This document shows, in pieces, positions 30,001-38,114 of a stretch of 64,000 bases of DNA (position 1 is its first letter; every line of letters starts with the position of its first letter). This DNA is from Branchiostoma belcheri (lineage: Eukaryota > Chordata > Leptocardii > Amphioxiformes > Branchiostomatidae). Below the pieces are notes generated by a model that worked only from the letters and a program-made list of their open reading frames with translations, searched no databases and was not told the DNA's origin. The translations under genes were made by a program, and so were the position numbers. The DNA is taken from contig NW_017803157.1 of the NCBI RefSeq assembly GCF_001625305.1, forward strand, positions 505,991 to 569,990, given 5' to 3'.

Positions 30001-33000
30001 AACAGCCATGAGAACATCTCATTGTGGACATCTTTTTCCTGTGAAGTATACCCACATATTTTCGTAGCTTTACCTATGCAAAAATGTTAAATGTATAGTA
30101 GTATACAGTATATTCTTCACCTCAAAGTGTCAAAAAGTAATACATTATTGATTTATAGTACTTTTCCTTCGAAATGAAACTTTTTTTTCTAACATTCTAC
30201 TTAATAATTTTTTATCTTATAATATATCGTACACCCAAAAAGTTTTTTATACACCCAATTTTTTAGGTTGGAAAAAACTATTTCGAGCCCTGAAAGATGA
30301 ACATTCACTTCAGGATGTGGTCACAATCTACAAGCAAGAGGCTGTACAAATCTTATCTATCCCTGAACACTCGGGCATGTCAGCTTTCCTTTGTGGGGAA
30401 GACGTCTTGCTAAGACACAGTTCCTGCCCGTAGGACACGTCTTCCGTCCACACAACAGGTGGTGGAGCGGCACAGGTAAACAGGTCCAAGAAAGGGACGT
30501 TTCAGTGCCGTTATTTGCCTGGGTTCGCTGCACAGGTGTGCTGGCTGTCAGGGGCAACAATGGTACAACAATATTTGTTCTGGTCTGGCACCACACAGGT
30601 GCAGGGAGGGGGCTAACTAATTAGGAGAGCTAACCAAGTGGAACATGAGAGAGGCTCTAGCGGATGAACGGGCAAAACAGCCAGGATACAGGGTTCTATA
30701 TCAGTGATGAATAACCAGTGAACTGACTCATTGTGTTTGACCAGTTCAGTACTTAATGTCGGTATGAACAAGTGTTACAACATGTGCATAGAACTGTTAA
30801 GGCACACTGGGGGTTCCTATATTGCTATGGATAAGTGCAGTGAGTTCTTTTACATGCTTTAAAATAAGATATAATGAGAAAATAAGATAATGACCCTAAC
30901 ACCCAACACATGTTAACGAACCTACCACACTTATTGAAAAGAGTAGTTCAAACTTTGAATTCTTATGGCTGCACCTAGGGTCGTATTGAGGTCACCTGAG
31001 TTAGCGCCAAATGGCAGCCACTCCAGAAACTTACGATTCAGCCCCACCAATTGCAAGCCCTTGGCTGCAAGGAGAGAGTAGCTGGCCCGAAAATGAAAAA
31101 AAGATAATCCTGACCCTAATTTTTTCAGGACTGAAACAGGAAACACAACATTTTTTTCCTAAGCCTTACTAACATTGCTTTGAGACCGTAGACCTTTATA
31201 CCTGTGAGAGTACCAGTTTTCAGTCTTTTGGAGGATGCGGCTCAGATACGCTCAACCATCCAAGTACATATGGCATAAAGCATGTTAGGAATGGACCAAC
31301 CAAATGTGAAATGTTACGAGGGATAGAAAAGGGCTCGGTGCTGCACACTCATAGTGACAGCCAGGCATCCCAAGCACACTTCCACAAAGCCGTGAGGAAT
31401 GTCTCGGCTAGATGTCTATGCCAAGTTCACCCCATCTTTAAGGTCTGCTTGCTGCAAGGCATCTTTTCTTCTTTCCTGGATCAGTGAATATGAAAGTTCC
31501 GGATGTCTTTCAAGTAATACATCATGTCCTATCTTTGGTTTTTAAGAGCCAGTGTATTTTAGCCTAGTAAAAATGTTTGTGGAAAACTACAAGTAACATA
31601 GACAAAGGATATTGCAAACACTACATATTAAAACATTGTCAGCCTGTGATAACATAGTAATTTGTATTGTAGCATTATACTTGCTCATAGACAGAAAATT
31701 CAAACCACTGATAAACTTAAAGATGCAACTTAAGATTTCCATAGTTTCTTTCTAACATAATCTTCTTCAACTCTACAACCTAAAAATTGATCAAGCCCTA
31801 CTCACCAAAACTACTAAGCAATAGACTACAACTTAGTACAAGCCATCAAAAAGATTGAAAACTCTTTACTGAAGTACATCTCAAAAGTTGTTACTACTGA
31901 AGGAAAATCTCTCTCGATCCTGATTGGCTGATCCAGAGCTTCTTCCAGTCCGAAGCAGCCAATCAGAAAGCAACCTGGAGGGGCAACTGCCCCAGAACTG
32001 ACCCCCCTTTTGGATAAGCACTTTTTTGCTGTGGAAATCTGCAGACTTTGCCTTGTTATTGCTGGCAGGGTGTGGTGTTGTGACTACTTTCCAAAGTAAC
32101 CCCTGCCACCTGTAGGAACTTCTACAGTCCCATATAAACAAACACCCCGCATTCCCAGACCTTGTCTCGATAGGACAGGTCGCCGTTACCATGACAACCG
32201 GACTGAAACAGATGTCCCATCCGCTCAACCACTTTCCATCTATTTTGAAAGAAAGTGGCGAACTTGTGCAGTCATGTAAATTTCTTTACCACACGCTGTG
32301 TTCTTGTGGTTTGTGAATTCTGGGTGACGTCCCTAGTGGGGTGGCGGTAATTAATTCAACAGCAGACAAAAGACAGCAGAACAAAATCAAATTTGAAAAC
32401 ATTTCTTTTTTTGATTTGCAAAATTGTCTCAACTCAGAGCATAGATAATTCAGTAGTGCTATACAGTCATAAACAGTGGTTTTAAATTCAAATGTAAAAG
32501 TGTCTGCGGTACCCAAATCAAAATCTTGAATAAACATACCAGTGCTAGAAATACCCATCTGCAGTCTGAATTTTGCACAGAAATTTTCAATATTGCAAAA
32601 GAAAAATTAAACAAAGTACTTCTTTGCTGTTATTGCTATATAAAAATTTCTACTAAGCTAAAAAAGATTACATTTTTTTAAATATCTACAGATAGCATTT
32701 CATTTGAATTGAATTGCAGAACAAAATGTCTATGTTCTACAATATTGCACAGAACACTGAAAAAAATTAAGTAGATCAATCCATACATACCTACAGACAT
32801 AACACTGGCTCTATACAATTGGCACAGTTTGGAGCCTTTAAATAGTATGAAGACTATCTATCACAGGCTAGTATTGCCTGGACACCTTCCAGGCAGTTTA
32901 TTAGTATTCGTCTCAGACCCATTTACAAATTTAGAATTCTCTGCAGTGATTGTACTCCTCACTTTACATTCCTCCCATCTCTCCTGGACATAGTTGTACC

Positions 33001-36000
33001 GACCTGCATACACGGACAGAACAACTTTAACACCCAGTGGTGTCTGTCTTTCCTTGCCTCTGCCCTCTTTCAGGACTCGGAATCTTTTTTTTTTCTGCGT
33101 ACCTGCACTGGTGTATTGCCCCTCAAAATGCAGTAAAGTAGCATTTCAAACGGCTAACGGCCCGATACTAGTTTGGCACCCAGGGTACACTGAAACATGA
33201 TCAAACGAAACTGAGATGATGAAAAGATGAAGAAAAAATTCATGCTGGCTAGAACACTGGTAAAGGTGCTAGAAGAAGAATCGGGGTGAAAACGTGTGGA
33301 CATTTGGAAATGTAATCACGAGTTTGCCCCAGCCCTGAACTGGTGATTCAGCTACGCACATGCTGACCTTCCCACCCAAAATGTGTAAAATGTAGACAGC
33401 CAGAATGTCAATATACAGGAGTGGGTTAGCACATGGCTTTTACATCAGCAAAGATCGGGTACCCAATGCAATTTAGGGGTGACAATACTGGATTTTCAAT
33501 CAAAGTCAATTTTCGGGTGATTCTTAAATGCAGAACTGGCTGAATCAGACCTATCCTGTAGCATTGATACAAAAATTTGATGTCACTGATGGAAAATGGC
33601 TGTTTTGTATCGTAGGCTGGTTCTAGCTATCTTGCAAAAAAAAAACGTACGATGCTTCAGGTATGAAATGATAATGAAAATGTGCTACGAATTGGCAGCT
33701 AGTTTTGTCAATATCAGACAAATTTCCTCATCCAGAACATCTTTCGCTTTGCCATCCTGAAATTTAATTTTTAGGGGCAGAGAGCCTCAGAACCATCCAG
33801 GTTTACTTGAAAGAAAAAAAGGAATCAACCTAAACATACTGAAATTTTCATCCCCGCCCTTTTGGACCTCCCCCTAACAGCTGTCCATCCTGCAATTACT
33901 GATTACATATTCAAATAGCTTTTATGGAGTATTTTTACATAAACCACTTAGTTCATTGTCAGGATTATCACTTGAGTGAGAAGAGCTGGTATTAGGAAGT
34001 CATACTGGCATGCCAATACGTAATAATGAATGAATAATGATAATACACATGTATTTCTTACTAGCTGTATATGCATATTTTCCTTTTAAAAAGCATTTAC
34101 AAACACTTCTAAAACCTTTCATGCCTTAATTCTTTTCATAACATTACACCATTGGTTTACAATGTTAATTTAATATCATTGAAGAGATTTTTTTCTAGCA
34201 TAGCTTCTTTACACAGAATTAATATGCAGCTAACAAGAAATTTCTTTTGAGTCACAAGAAGAATTATTGTTTATATTCATGAGTGTTATCACCTTGACAA
34301 TCTATCTAGTTATCATTTCTCTGAATCATCCTACCATATGCTCCCTTGCTCTTTTGACTAGAAACACAGCCCCTTTCCAAGGCTAACATATTTTATTTAG
34401 CTTGCCGGTATCACAAATCTAATTACTATACTGTTTGGCACCTCAGAAATTACCAGCTTATAGATTAATTCTATCTCTGCTTGACTCTAAATGATCATGA
34501 AGGAAGGAAGACATTTATTTGCTGTAATTTGCAGTAAGCACAATTTGTTTGTCACACATTGAAGAAGCACTTGTATTTAAGATTAATAATAATATCATGT
34601 AAAAGGAAGGACAGTAAACATCTAGACCTCTTCTTTGGAGTTATATCATACACAGCAAGTAGCGACATACTTCATATGACAAACATGTAAATTATATGAT
34701 ACACATGACTTCATACTATAGGGCCGAATTAATAATTTGAATTATTCTAAATCAGAAAAAGGATTTTGGAACTAACTTAGTTTTAAAGAAGATAAGGAGC
34801 ACACTATTGAATATAAAGCTTAATGAAAAGAAAGGAGTGCAAATTGCAAAAATCTTGGATTGATTTGTCCTCAGCTTAGTTTTATTTCTTTTGATTGATA
34901 TTGCTTATACACAAATTAATAATAAAAAATCAAATCAAAGCTTCTGGAGTTATACTACAAATTGACAAAGGTGAAGAAATGTGACATGGGTAAAATGTTC
35001 TGAACAGGGAGATGATTTCAACACTTTCTTTCTAAATTCCTTTGCTGCCTAGCTAGATTTAATGGCATCCCAATCCTTGTGCAACCGAACTATTACGAAC
35101 ACAATAGCGTTGGTGATTACCCTCCCCACAGAATAGCCACTCTTCCCCGCTCGCGGACTGAATGTCAGGTTTGGATAGCATCAGAGCCTAGGGGCATGCC
35201 GCGATTTCTCCAGTCATTAACATATCTGTGGTGTGTTCTGGTGCCGAATAGGAGTCGATTGCCTAGATACCAAGTCACCAGGCAGCAGTATGCACATTCT
35301 TCACTAAACGACCGGTCTCGACTATACAAGCAGCGGGATTACATGATGTACAAACAAAGAACATTCTTTATCAGTACTGTGGCCCTTGGAAATACCTTGA
35401 AAGCAATAAGTTGTTATCGGTAGATATATTAAATCACTGGAGAAAACTATCAGAAAGACTATTTCAAACATGGATACCTTTTTTTTAAATCTGTCATATG
35501 TATCTCAATTAGATTATATAAAATATGCAAGTCGAACTTAAAAGTTGACAGTTTTCAAAGAGGTATCATAAGGCTTAAGCCAATGAGCAAAAGAATTTTT
35601 TTTAAAATCTGTAGTCAGATTTGAATATTATTACTTCGAACTGCAAGGAGCTAAGGCAATAGAAAACTGCTGGTTGGGATTTACAATATCAACCACTGGT
35701 TGGTAATTTTCACACGTTTGGACAAAACATATATTCAGGAATATTAAATACTCAATGACAATGACTGGTATATATCCATTCATTGAAAATAAACCTATAT
35801 GCATCCACAATAACTGGAAGATCAGGTAAAACTAAAAGCTGTCAAAATCTTCAAAATCCATTGCTATCTTTTCATCTGCTATTTCTTTTTTTTTTTGCAA
35901 ATACTACATACATGTAGTAGTTAAACAGGCAAATGTTTTATGAGTTATGAAAGTGACATTTTTGACACTTGAAAGACCCCATATCAACATCATCTCTTGC

Positions 36001-37098
36001 CAAGTAAACAAACGCGTTGCCAAAAAATCCAGCTAGCATAAAAATGTGACAGTTATCAAGCATATATGATAGGAACAAAATCCATCTGGATATTTTGTTT
36101 CTATAAGAACAAGATTTAAAGCGAAATCCTGCTTGTTTTGGTGCATATTCATGAGTTGTCTACTTATGCAGGTCCTTGATTACATCGCCCAGTAAACAAA
36201 GTACCTTCTTAGGCCCTCATATGGGGGAGGGGGGCTCAAAAACCTTTCTCTACTTTTCCCATATAAATACCATTTTACGTACAAAATAAGAAAATCATTA
36301 CATCACATATACAGGGACGTAGTGATATATGATATTGAGAAGAATATGAACTGTTTGGGGGCGATGTTTTAGTTCGCTAAACTTAAGATTTGTCGCTATG
36401 ACGGGAGAACCCTTTGAAGTAAAGTCGGGGAGGGCGCAAGAGACTGTAACACAAACAAATCAAAACAAAGCACAACAACTCGACTTTTCCGCATTTTTTC
36501 CCAAGATAGAAGACCACACAAACAATCCAAAACCCTAAGAATAAACCTACACATTCTACAGGGCTGGAAATACGCGTAATTTGGAGATATATCGGTGTGA
36601 AGGGGGCGACTCGAGCCTGCATCTGACACCCAGGCAGCTTCCGAATGGAGCGAGGGGCCGGATACGGGGGATCCTGCAAACACACGCCGCTTCTGAAAAA
36701 CCTTCACATCGGCATCGGCAGTGTCACTTCCAGACTCATCTCCAACCTAATACATCCCACAGTCAGTCTATTGATATTACACGCTATCTATTTTAGGCTG
36801 GACTTAGGCCTATTTTCACCCTGCCCGAGACGATCCTGCTGAAGCCAGCTCAGACTCTGAGGTCAAAATACCGAACAAATTACCAGCCAAGGGTTGGCAC
36901 GACACCACCGCATCGACAACTTTGGCGCTACGCTCTGCAGCATCCAGACAGTCTACCGGCTCCGAGCGAGCATTCGTAGCGAGCAGGGATTGTTATCTGT
37001 GACTTACCGGCTCCGACGGCGGACAGCAGGCCGATCAGGCTGCACCAGACGGCGAGAAAGACGCCGAGTCTCCACACGAGCTTGCACAGGTCCGCCAT
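1..37098 (-). CDS. BMPR1: BMP type I receptor serine/threonine kinase (ALK3/6 class), 3' end cut by window edge
   Basis: Single-pass membrane kinase that binds BMP ligands with a type II receptor and phosphorylates SMAD1/5/8-type R-SMADs. Coding exons (minus strand): 37008-37098, 14288-14412, 13903-14086, 13598-13709, 4476-4617, 3662-3854, 2852-3149, 404-579, 1-73 (continuing left). Exon phases agree at every junction. Predicted order: signal peptide (1-30), cysteine-rich ectodomain, transmembrane helix (about 148-170), GS box with SGSGSGLP (about 206-218), kinase with IGKGRYGEV loop, Lys254, HRD at 353-355 and A-D-M-G in place of the usual A-D-L-G. The L45 loop (DIKGTGSW) is the BMPR1A/B type, not the TGFBR1 or ACVR1 type, which supports BMP signalling. 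About 464 residues are visible and about 60 C-terminal ones are missing, by comparison with vertebrate BMPR1. Because lancelets predate the vertebrate duplications, this is probably the pro-orthologue of both BMPR1A and BMPR1B. Confidence 0.95.
74..403 (-). other. BMPR1 intron 8
   Basis: 330 bp between exons 8 and 9 with consensus GTAAGA...CAG ends. I see no repeat or open frame of interest in it. Confidence 0.85.
404..579 (-). CDS. BMPR1: BMPR1 exon 8: activation segment and helix F
   Basis: Encodes [20 protein letters not shown], the activation/P+1 loop, then [18 protein letters not shown]. The spelling NEVD before [10 protein letters not shown] is BMPR1A/B-like. Phase 2 to phase 1. Confidence 0.96.
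580..2851 (-). other. BMPR1 intron 7
   Basis: About 2.3 kb of mostly AT-rich intron. It holds a 55-bp fold-back element (1561-1615), and at about 2016-2160 a copy of an interspersed repeat also seen at 17720 and 43360. The remaining sequence shows nothing I can name. Confidence 0.8.
1561..1615. mobile_element. Short fold-back, CAGTGTTCTAG family
   Basis: CAGTGTTCTAGCCAGC ... GCTTGCTAGAACACTG within 55 bp. A longer relative occupies 22323-22450 with the same ends (CAGTGTTCTAGAAAGCCTGA ... GGAACACTG). Confidence 0.7.
2852..3149 (-). CDS. BMPR1: BMPR1 exon 7: kinase hinge and catalytic loop
   Basis: Encodes [20 protein letters not shown] (the L45 loop lies within it), the [10 protein letters not shown] hinge, the catalytic loop AHRDIKSKN, and the metal-binding segment written A-D-M-G-L-A-V. 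The conserved acceptor is TTTACAG before GTTTTATT; the two CAG triplets 11 and 14 nt further in are not used. Confidence 0.96.
3150..4475 (-). other. BMPR1 introns 6 and 5 (interrupted by exon 6 at 3662-3854)
   Basis: Intron 6 (3150-3661) carries a decayed minus-strand copy, about 3420-3540, of the repeat best seen at 41352 and 60061, and a short GAGT microsatellite at about 3598-3617. Intron 5 (3855-4475) shows no recognisable element. Confidence 0.75.
3662..3854 (-). CDS. BMPR1: BMPR1 exon 6: kinase N-lobe start
   Basis: Encodes [10 protein letters not shown], the glycine-rich loop [17 protein letters not shown] with the ATP-anchoring lysine, and the helix C region [20 protein letters not shown]. 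Its 193 nt length and phase 0/1 boundaries fit the open frames of the neighbouring exons. Confidence 0.95.
4476..4617 (-). CDS. BMPR1: BMPR1 exon 5: juxtamembrane region and GS box
   Basis: Encodes [15 protein letters not shown] and then [14 protein letters not shown] and [13 protein letters not shown]. The SGSGSG serines are the sites phosphorylated by the type II receptor in this family, and LPLL is the FKBP12-binding edge. Phase 0 donor GTGGGT. Confidence 0.95.
6230..6550. mobile_element. CAGGGCT-ended element, copy 1
   Basis: Ends CAGGGCTCAAAATAC and GTATTTCAAGCCCT are inverted repeats. Internal GTACATGGACCAGTGCA and TACCTGCACTGG blocks recur in the other copies. Confidence 0.75.
7232..7586. 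mobile_element. GGCCA-ended element, copy 1
   Basis: Starts AGGCCATACCAGTTTAATTT and ends AAATTGTTGTGGCCT. Internal blocks TCAAACAATGAGTTTTGAAC and GAGCATTTGGA. Noncoding; longest run of T at 7512-7525. Confidence 0.75.
8958..9165 (+). mobile_element. tRNA-derived SINE, family 1
   Basis: TGTGGCGTAACAGAAGGGTG (A-box region) and GTTCGAATCCCGCC (B box) are followed by a non-tRNA body GGGAAAGGCACTTAACACGA and AACTCAGGTGAAAATGAGT. Two partial minus-strand relatives: 13798-13872 and 53951-54049. Confidence 0.75.
9768..10103. mobile_element. GGCCA-ended element, copy 2
   Basis: AGGCACACCAACTTGGTT...ATTGTAGTGGCCT with the same internal order (CTATCATAGGAGCCATGAAG, GAGCATTTGGA). Confidence 0.75.
10400..10743. 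mobile_element. GGCCA-ended element, copy 3 (inverted)
   Basis: Opposite orientation, ending ATTGGCGTGGCCT; internal GTCATGGCTCCTATCG is the complement of the copy 2 block. The left boundary is uncertain. Confidence 0.65.
11919..12289. mobile_element. GGCCA-ended element, copy 4
   Basis: GACGCCAATTTGATTTGTT...AAATTGTTGTGGCCTTA with TACAATAGGAGCCACGAAG and TCAAACAATGAGTTTTGAAC inside. Confidence 0.75.
13427..13488. repeat. ATCC tetranucleotide microsatellite
   Basis: About fifteen CCAT units with one ATAT interruption, in BMPR1 intron 4. Confidence 0.95.
13598..13709 (-). CDS. BMPR1: BMPR1 exon 4: transmembrane segment
   Basis: Begins with the juxtamembrane [13 protein letters not shown] and then a roughly 23-residue hydrophobic helix (ITLVISVTV to FVYF). 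It ends in phase 2 at YFR, matching the exon boundary expected just inside the membrane. Donor GTGAGT. Confidence 0.93.
13798..13872 (-). mobile_element. tRNA-derived SINE, family 1 fragment
   Basis: Minus strand GTTCGAATCCTGCCATGCCA then CTTGTGCCCTTGG, the B box and start of the body. It lies in BMPR1 intron 3, about 30 bp from exon 3. Confidence 0.65.
13903..14086 (-). CDS. BMPR1: BMPR1 exon 3: second half of ectodomain
   Basis: Encodes [20 protein letters not shown] through [11 protein letters not shown], which contains the CC-x5-CN ending typical of three-finger type I/II TGF-beta receptor ectodomains. One N-glycosylation sequon (NAT) follows the last cysteine. Ends in phase 1. A tRNA-derived SINE fragment begins only about 30 bp downstream in the intron. 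Confidence 0.93.
14288..14412 (-). CDS. BMPR1: BMPR1 exon 2: first half of ligand-binding ectodomain
   Basis: Encodes [21 protein letters not shown] and continues to RCFMQ, the N-terminal cysteines of the activin/BMP type I receptor domain, with the family pattern C-x-C-x3-C. The acceptor is a tandem CAGCAG, so the exon may also begin at 14409; both choices keep frame and differ by one alanine. The donor GTACAC is weak. Confidence 0.92.
16125..16230 (-). mobile_element. tRNA-derived SINE, family 2
   Basis: Minus strand TAGTCCAGTGGTTAGCGG (strong A box) and GGGAGTTCCAATCC (B box, one mismatch), flanked by TAGCATGCAT on both sides, which could be target duplications or part of the element. Confidence 0.65.
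16640..16688 (-). CDS. Candidate alternative first exon of BMPR1 (signal peptide type C)
   Basis: The ATG at 16688 on the minus strand opens [16 protein letters not shown], then the consensus donor GTGAGT at 16639 in phase 1, again matching BMPR1 exon 2 (join ...AAC-S-AEET). The end of this exon resembles that of the 20547-20613 candidate in both peptide (V-x3-AAC) and DNA (GCGTGCT before the GT). An aspartate inside the hydrophobic core is unusual for a signal peptide. No transcript evidence is visible here. Confidence 0.38.
17720..18010. repeat. Interspersed repeat, ~290 bp
   Basis: GATACAAAAAGCCAACTG..., CTACTCCATTACAAATAATT, GGAGGTGCC, CAGCCATGTTTGT, AGAAATGTGAGATAATCGCA: the same block order as 43360-43625; shorter matches at 2016-2160 and (minus strand) about 47500-47590. 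Confidence 0.7.
18801..19134. mobile_element. CAGGGCT-ended element, copy 2
   Basis: Diverged ends (CAGGGGCAATGCTTGAAATA...TATTTTGAACCCTG); internal TACCTGCACTGGACAAGTTT matches copy 1. Confidence 0.65.
19483..19635 (+). pseudogene. Orphan signal-peptide exon resembling the N terminus of CACHD1/alpha-2-delta-like proteins
   Basis: Plus-strand ATG at 19483 in a CpG-rich patch opens a 54-codon frame. It begins [19 protein letters not shown] (signal-like), then [20 protein letters not shown] and VQ. The E-E-x-G-[IV]-V-x-x-Q ending recalls the first-exon end of CACHD1 as I remember it. There the frame meets CAG/GCTAGT, which would be a rare GC donor or a decayed GT donor, before a stop at 19645-19647. 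No further exons of such a gene were recognised downstream on the plus strand, so this may be a detached exon, a nested gene's first exon with very distant partners, or a duplication relic. The similarity is from memory and untested. Confidence 0.3.
20547..20613 (-). CDS. Candidate alternative first exon of BMPR1 (signal peptide type B)
   Basis: On the minus strand the ATG at 20613 (good context, A at -3 and G at +4) opens [12 protein letters not shown] followed by a hydrophobic stretch ending LLIAAC. A donor TGCT/GTAACG follows at 20546-20545 in phase 1, the phase BMPR1 exon 2 requires, which would give ...AAC-S-AEET. A stronger donor, GGGG/GTAAGC, lies at 20486-20485, also in phase 1, and would add a basic [11 protein letters not shown] segment. 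Without splicing the frame stops after 54 codons. The patch is CpG-rich within an AT-rich intron. Alternatives are a separate tiny secreted-peptide gene or chance. Confidence 0.4.
22323..22450. mobile_element. Fold-back, CAGTGTTCTAG family
   Basis: 128 bp bounded by CAGTGTTCTAGA and TGGAACACTG; shares the AGCCTGAATTTTT interior with 1561-1615. Confidence 0.65.
23496..23799. mobile_element. CAGGGCT-ended element, copy 3 (inverted)
   Basis: CAGGGCTCAAAATACTGAG...GTATTTCAAGCCCTG; internal GGGCCATGTACTGGGTGTA is the complement of the copy 1 block. Confidence 0.75.
27169..27480. mobile_element. CAGGGCT-ended element, copy 4 (inverted)
   Basis: Close to copy 3 (GCACCTTAGTGCAGGTAAA, GGTCCATGTACTGGGTTTA, GAACAGTTTTTAGTATGATC); right end ACAAGCCCTG. 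Confidence 0.75.
37008..37098 (-). CDS. BMPR1: BMPR1 exon 1: start codon and signal peptide
   Basis: The ATG at 37098 opens a signal peptide starting [12 protein letters not shown], with a long hydrophobic core ending LLSAVGA. The donor GTAAGT follows at 37007 in phase 1. The surrounding sequence, about 36580-37190, is visibly richer in CpG than the flanking introns, as expected of a promoter-proximal exon. The 5' UTR length is unknown. Confidence 0.9.
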
Positions 37099-38042
37099 GA
37101 CGGCTGGCTGTGGAGGTCTGGCTGGTCGTGACGTCATCCGGCCGTGCCAAGTACTGCACTCACCCCCTTCGGGAAACCGCACACAAAAATACGCATAATA
37201 CTAAAGTAGTTACTGTACATCTGTACTAGGAGAAAACCTTTGGGGAATTTATTAAAAACAAACAAAAAAAATAAACAAACAGAAAGGTAAAGACTATAGT
37301 AAACGCTATAATCATATTCTTATATCACCCTTGATAAGATAACAATACTATTCGTATCTTGATGACAAGTTATGAAGTTCATTAATTTTATGAAATACTT
37401 TGGATATGTGCATTATAACTTGTATGATAGGGTTTTAAGGCCCAGGCATTTATGCCGTTTTCATAAGAATTATTCTAAGCATAACATTGCGGATATGTCC
37501 TACATGCGCCGCTAGCTTTTTCGGGTCGAAATAAAATATGCAATCCTCATGACAAAACTATAAAAGCGCCTTCTAGCGCTAGCACTAAGAAACGCATCTC
37601 ACTGAGACTGTTTCGTGTTCAACATTTACGCTCAAAGGTATACGTAATTAACAAAACAATATTACTTGTATAACAGTGACTGTCTGACATCAATTATATA
37701 ATGCACAGTAAACAACAATAGGGGAGACGGTTTCTCGGAATAGGCTGTGGCTTTTGTCTGTAGCCGACTGTCGAATGGAACGTTTGTCTGGAAAAACATT
37801 ATAGTCTCCTGGGTCAGAATTTCAAAGCTTGCGCCTACTGTACATAATTGAGAGGGTCAGGAGGTGAATCGTCTTGTTTCCTGACTTGTTTGTATAAACA
37901 CTTGACCTTTGATCGCCGAGTTTTGCTTGTAATTGTTCTTTTGTGGATGCGTCACACCAAGGAGCTTCGGGCGTCATCAAAGAAGTAACGTCAGGAATAA
38001 GACAGGAAACGGCTATCATCTTTAACTCATTTCCCGAGCGAA
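37099..38042. promoter_or_regulatory. Divergent intergenic region between BMPR1 and the TSP1-trypsin gene
   Basis: 945 bp separate the two start codons, which point away from each other, so this should contain both 5' UTRs and both promoters. The BMPR1 side is CpG-rich up to about 37190; the remainder is AT-rich. I could not identify a convincing TATA box for either gene. Confidence 0.6.
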
Positions 38043-38114
38043 ATGGCGACTCCAGGCAGCAGGAAGATTTTCGTCCTCCTTGTGACGGTTGCGATGTTCC
38101 AATTCGTGACGCAG
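38043..38114 (+). CDS. TSP1-trypsin exon 1: signal peptide
   Basis: The ATG at 38043 starts [20 protein letters not shown], a basic N-region plus hydrophobic core. Exactly 24 codons precede the donor GTAAGA. Confidence 0.9.

Larger units (their letters stand above)
14413..37007 (-). other. BMPR1 intron 1 (22.6 kb)
   Basis: Separates the signal-peptide exon from the ectodomain. It contains a second-family SINE (about 16125-16230), three copies of the CAGGGCT-ended repeat (18801, 23496, 27169), a copy of the 17720 repeat and a fold-back element at 22323. It also contains CpG-richer patches around 16.55-16.70, 19.33-19.65, 20.45-20.65 and 21.1-22.2 kb, and a long TAAT-rich, AT-rich block at about 33990-34950. 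Three short signal-peptide-like exons are listed separately. The other open frames of 60-128 codons here have no recognisable domain, codon pattern or splice context, and I treat them as chance frames. Confidence 0.75.

Noticed and set aside
35079..35423. 114-codon plus-strand frame in a CpG-richer patch
   Set aside because: No signal peptide, domain or donor; the first methionine is not in a good context.
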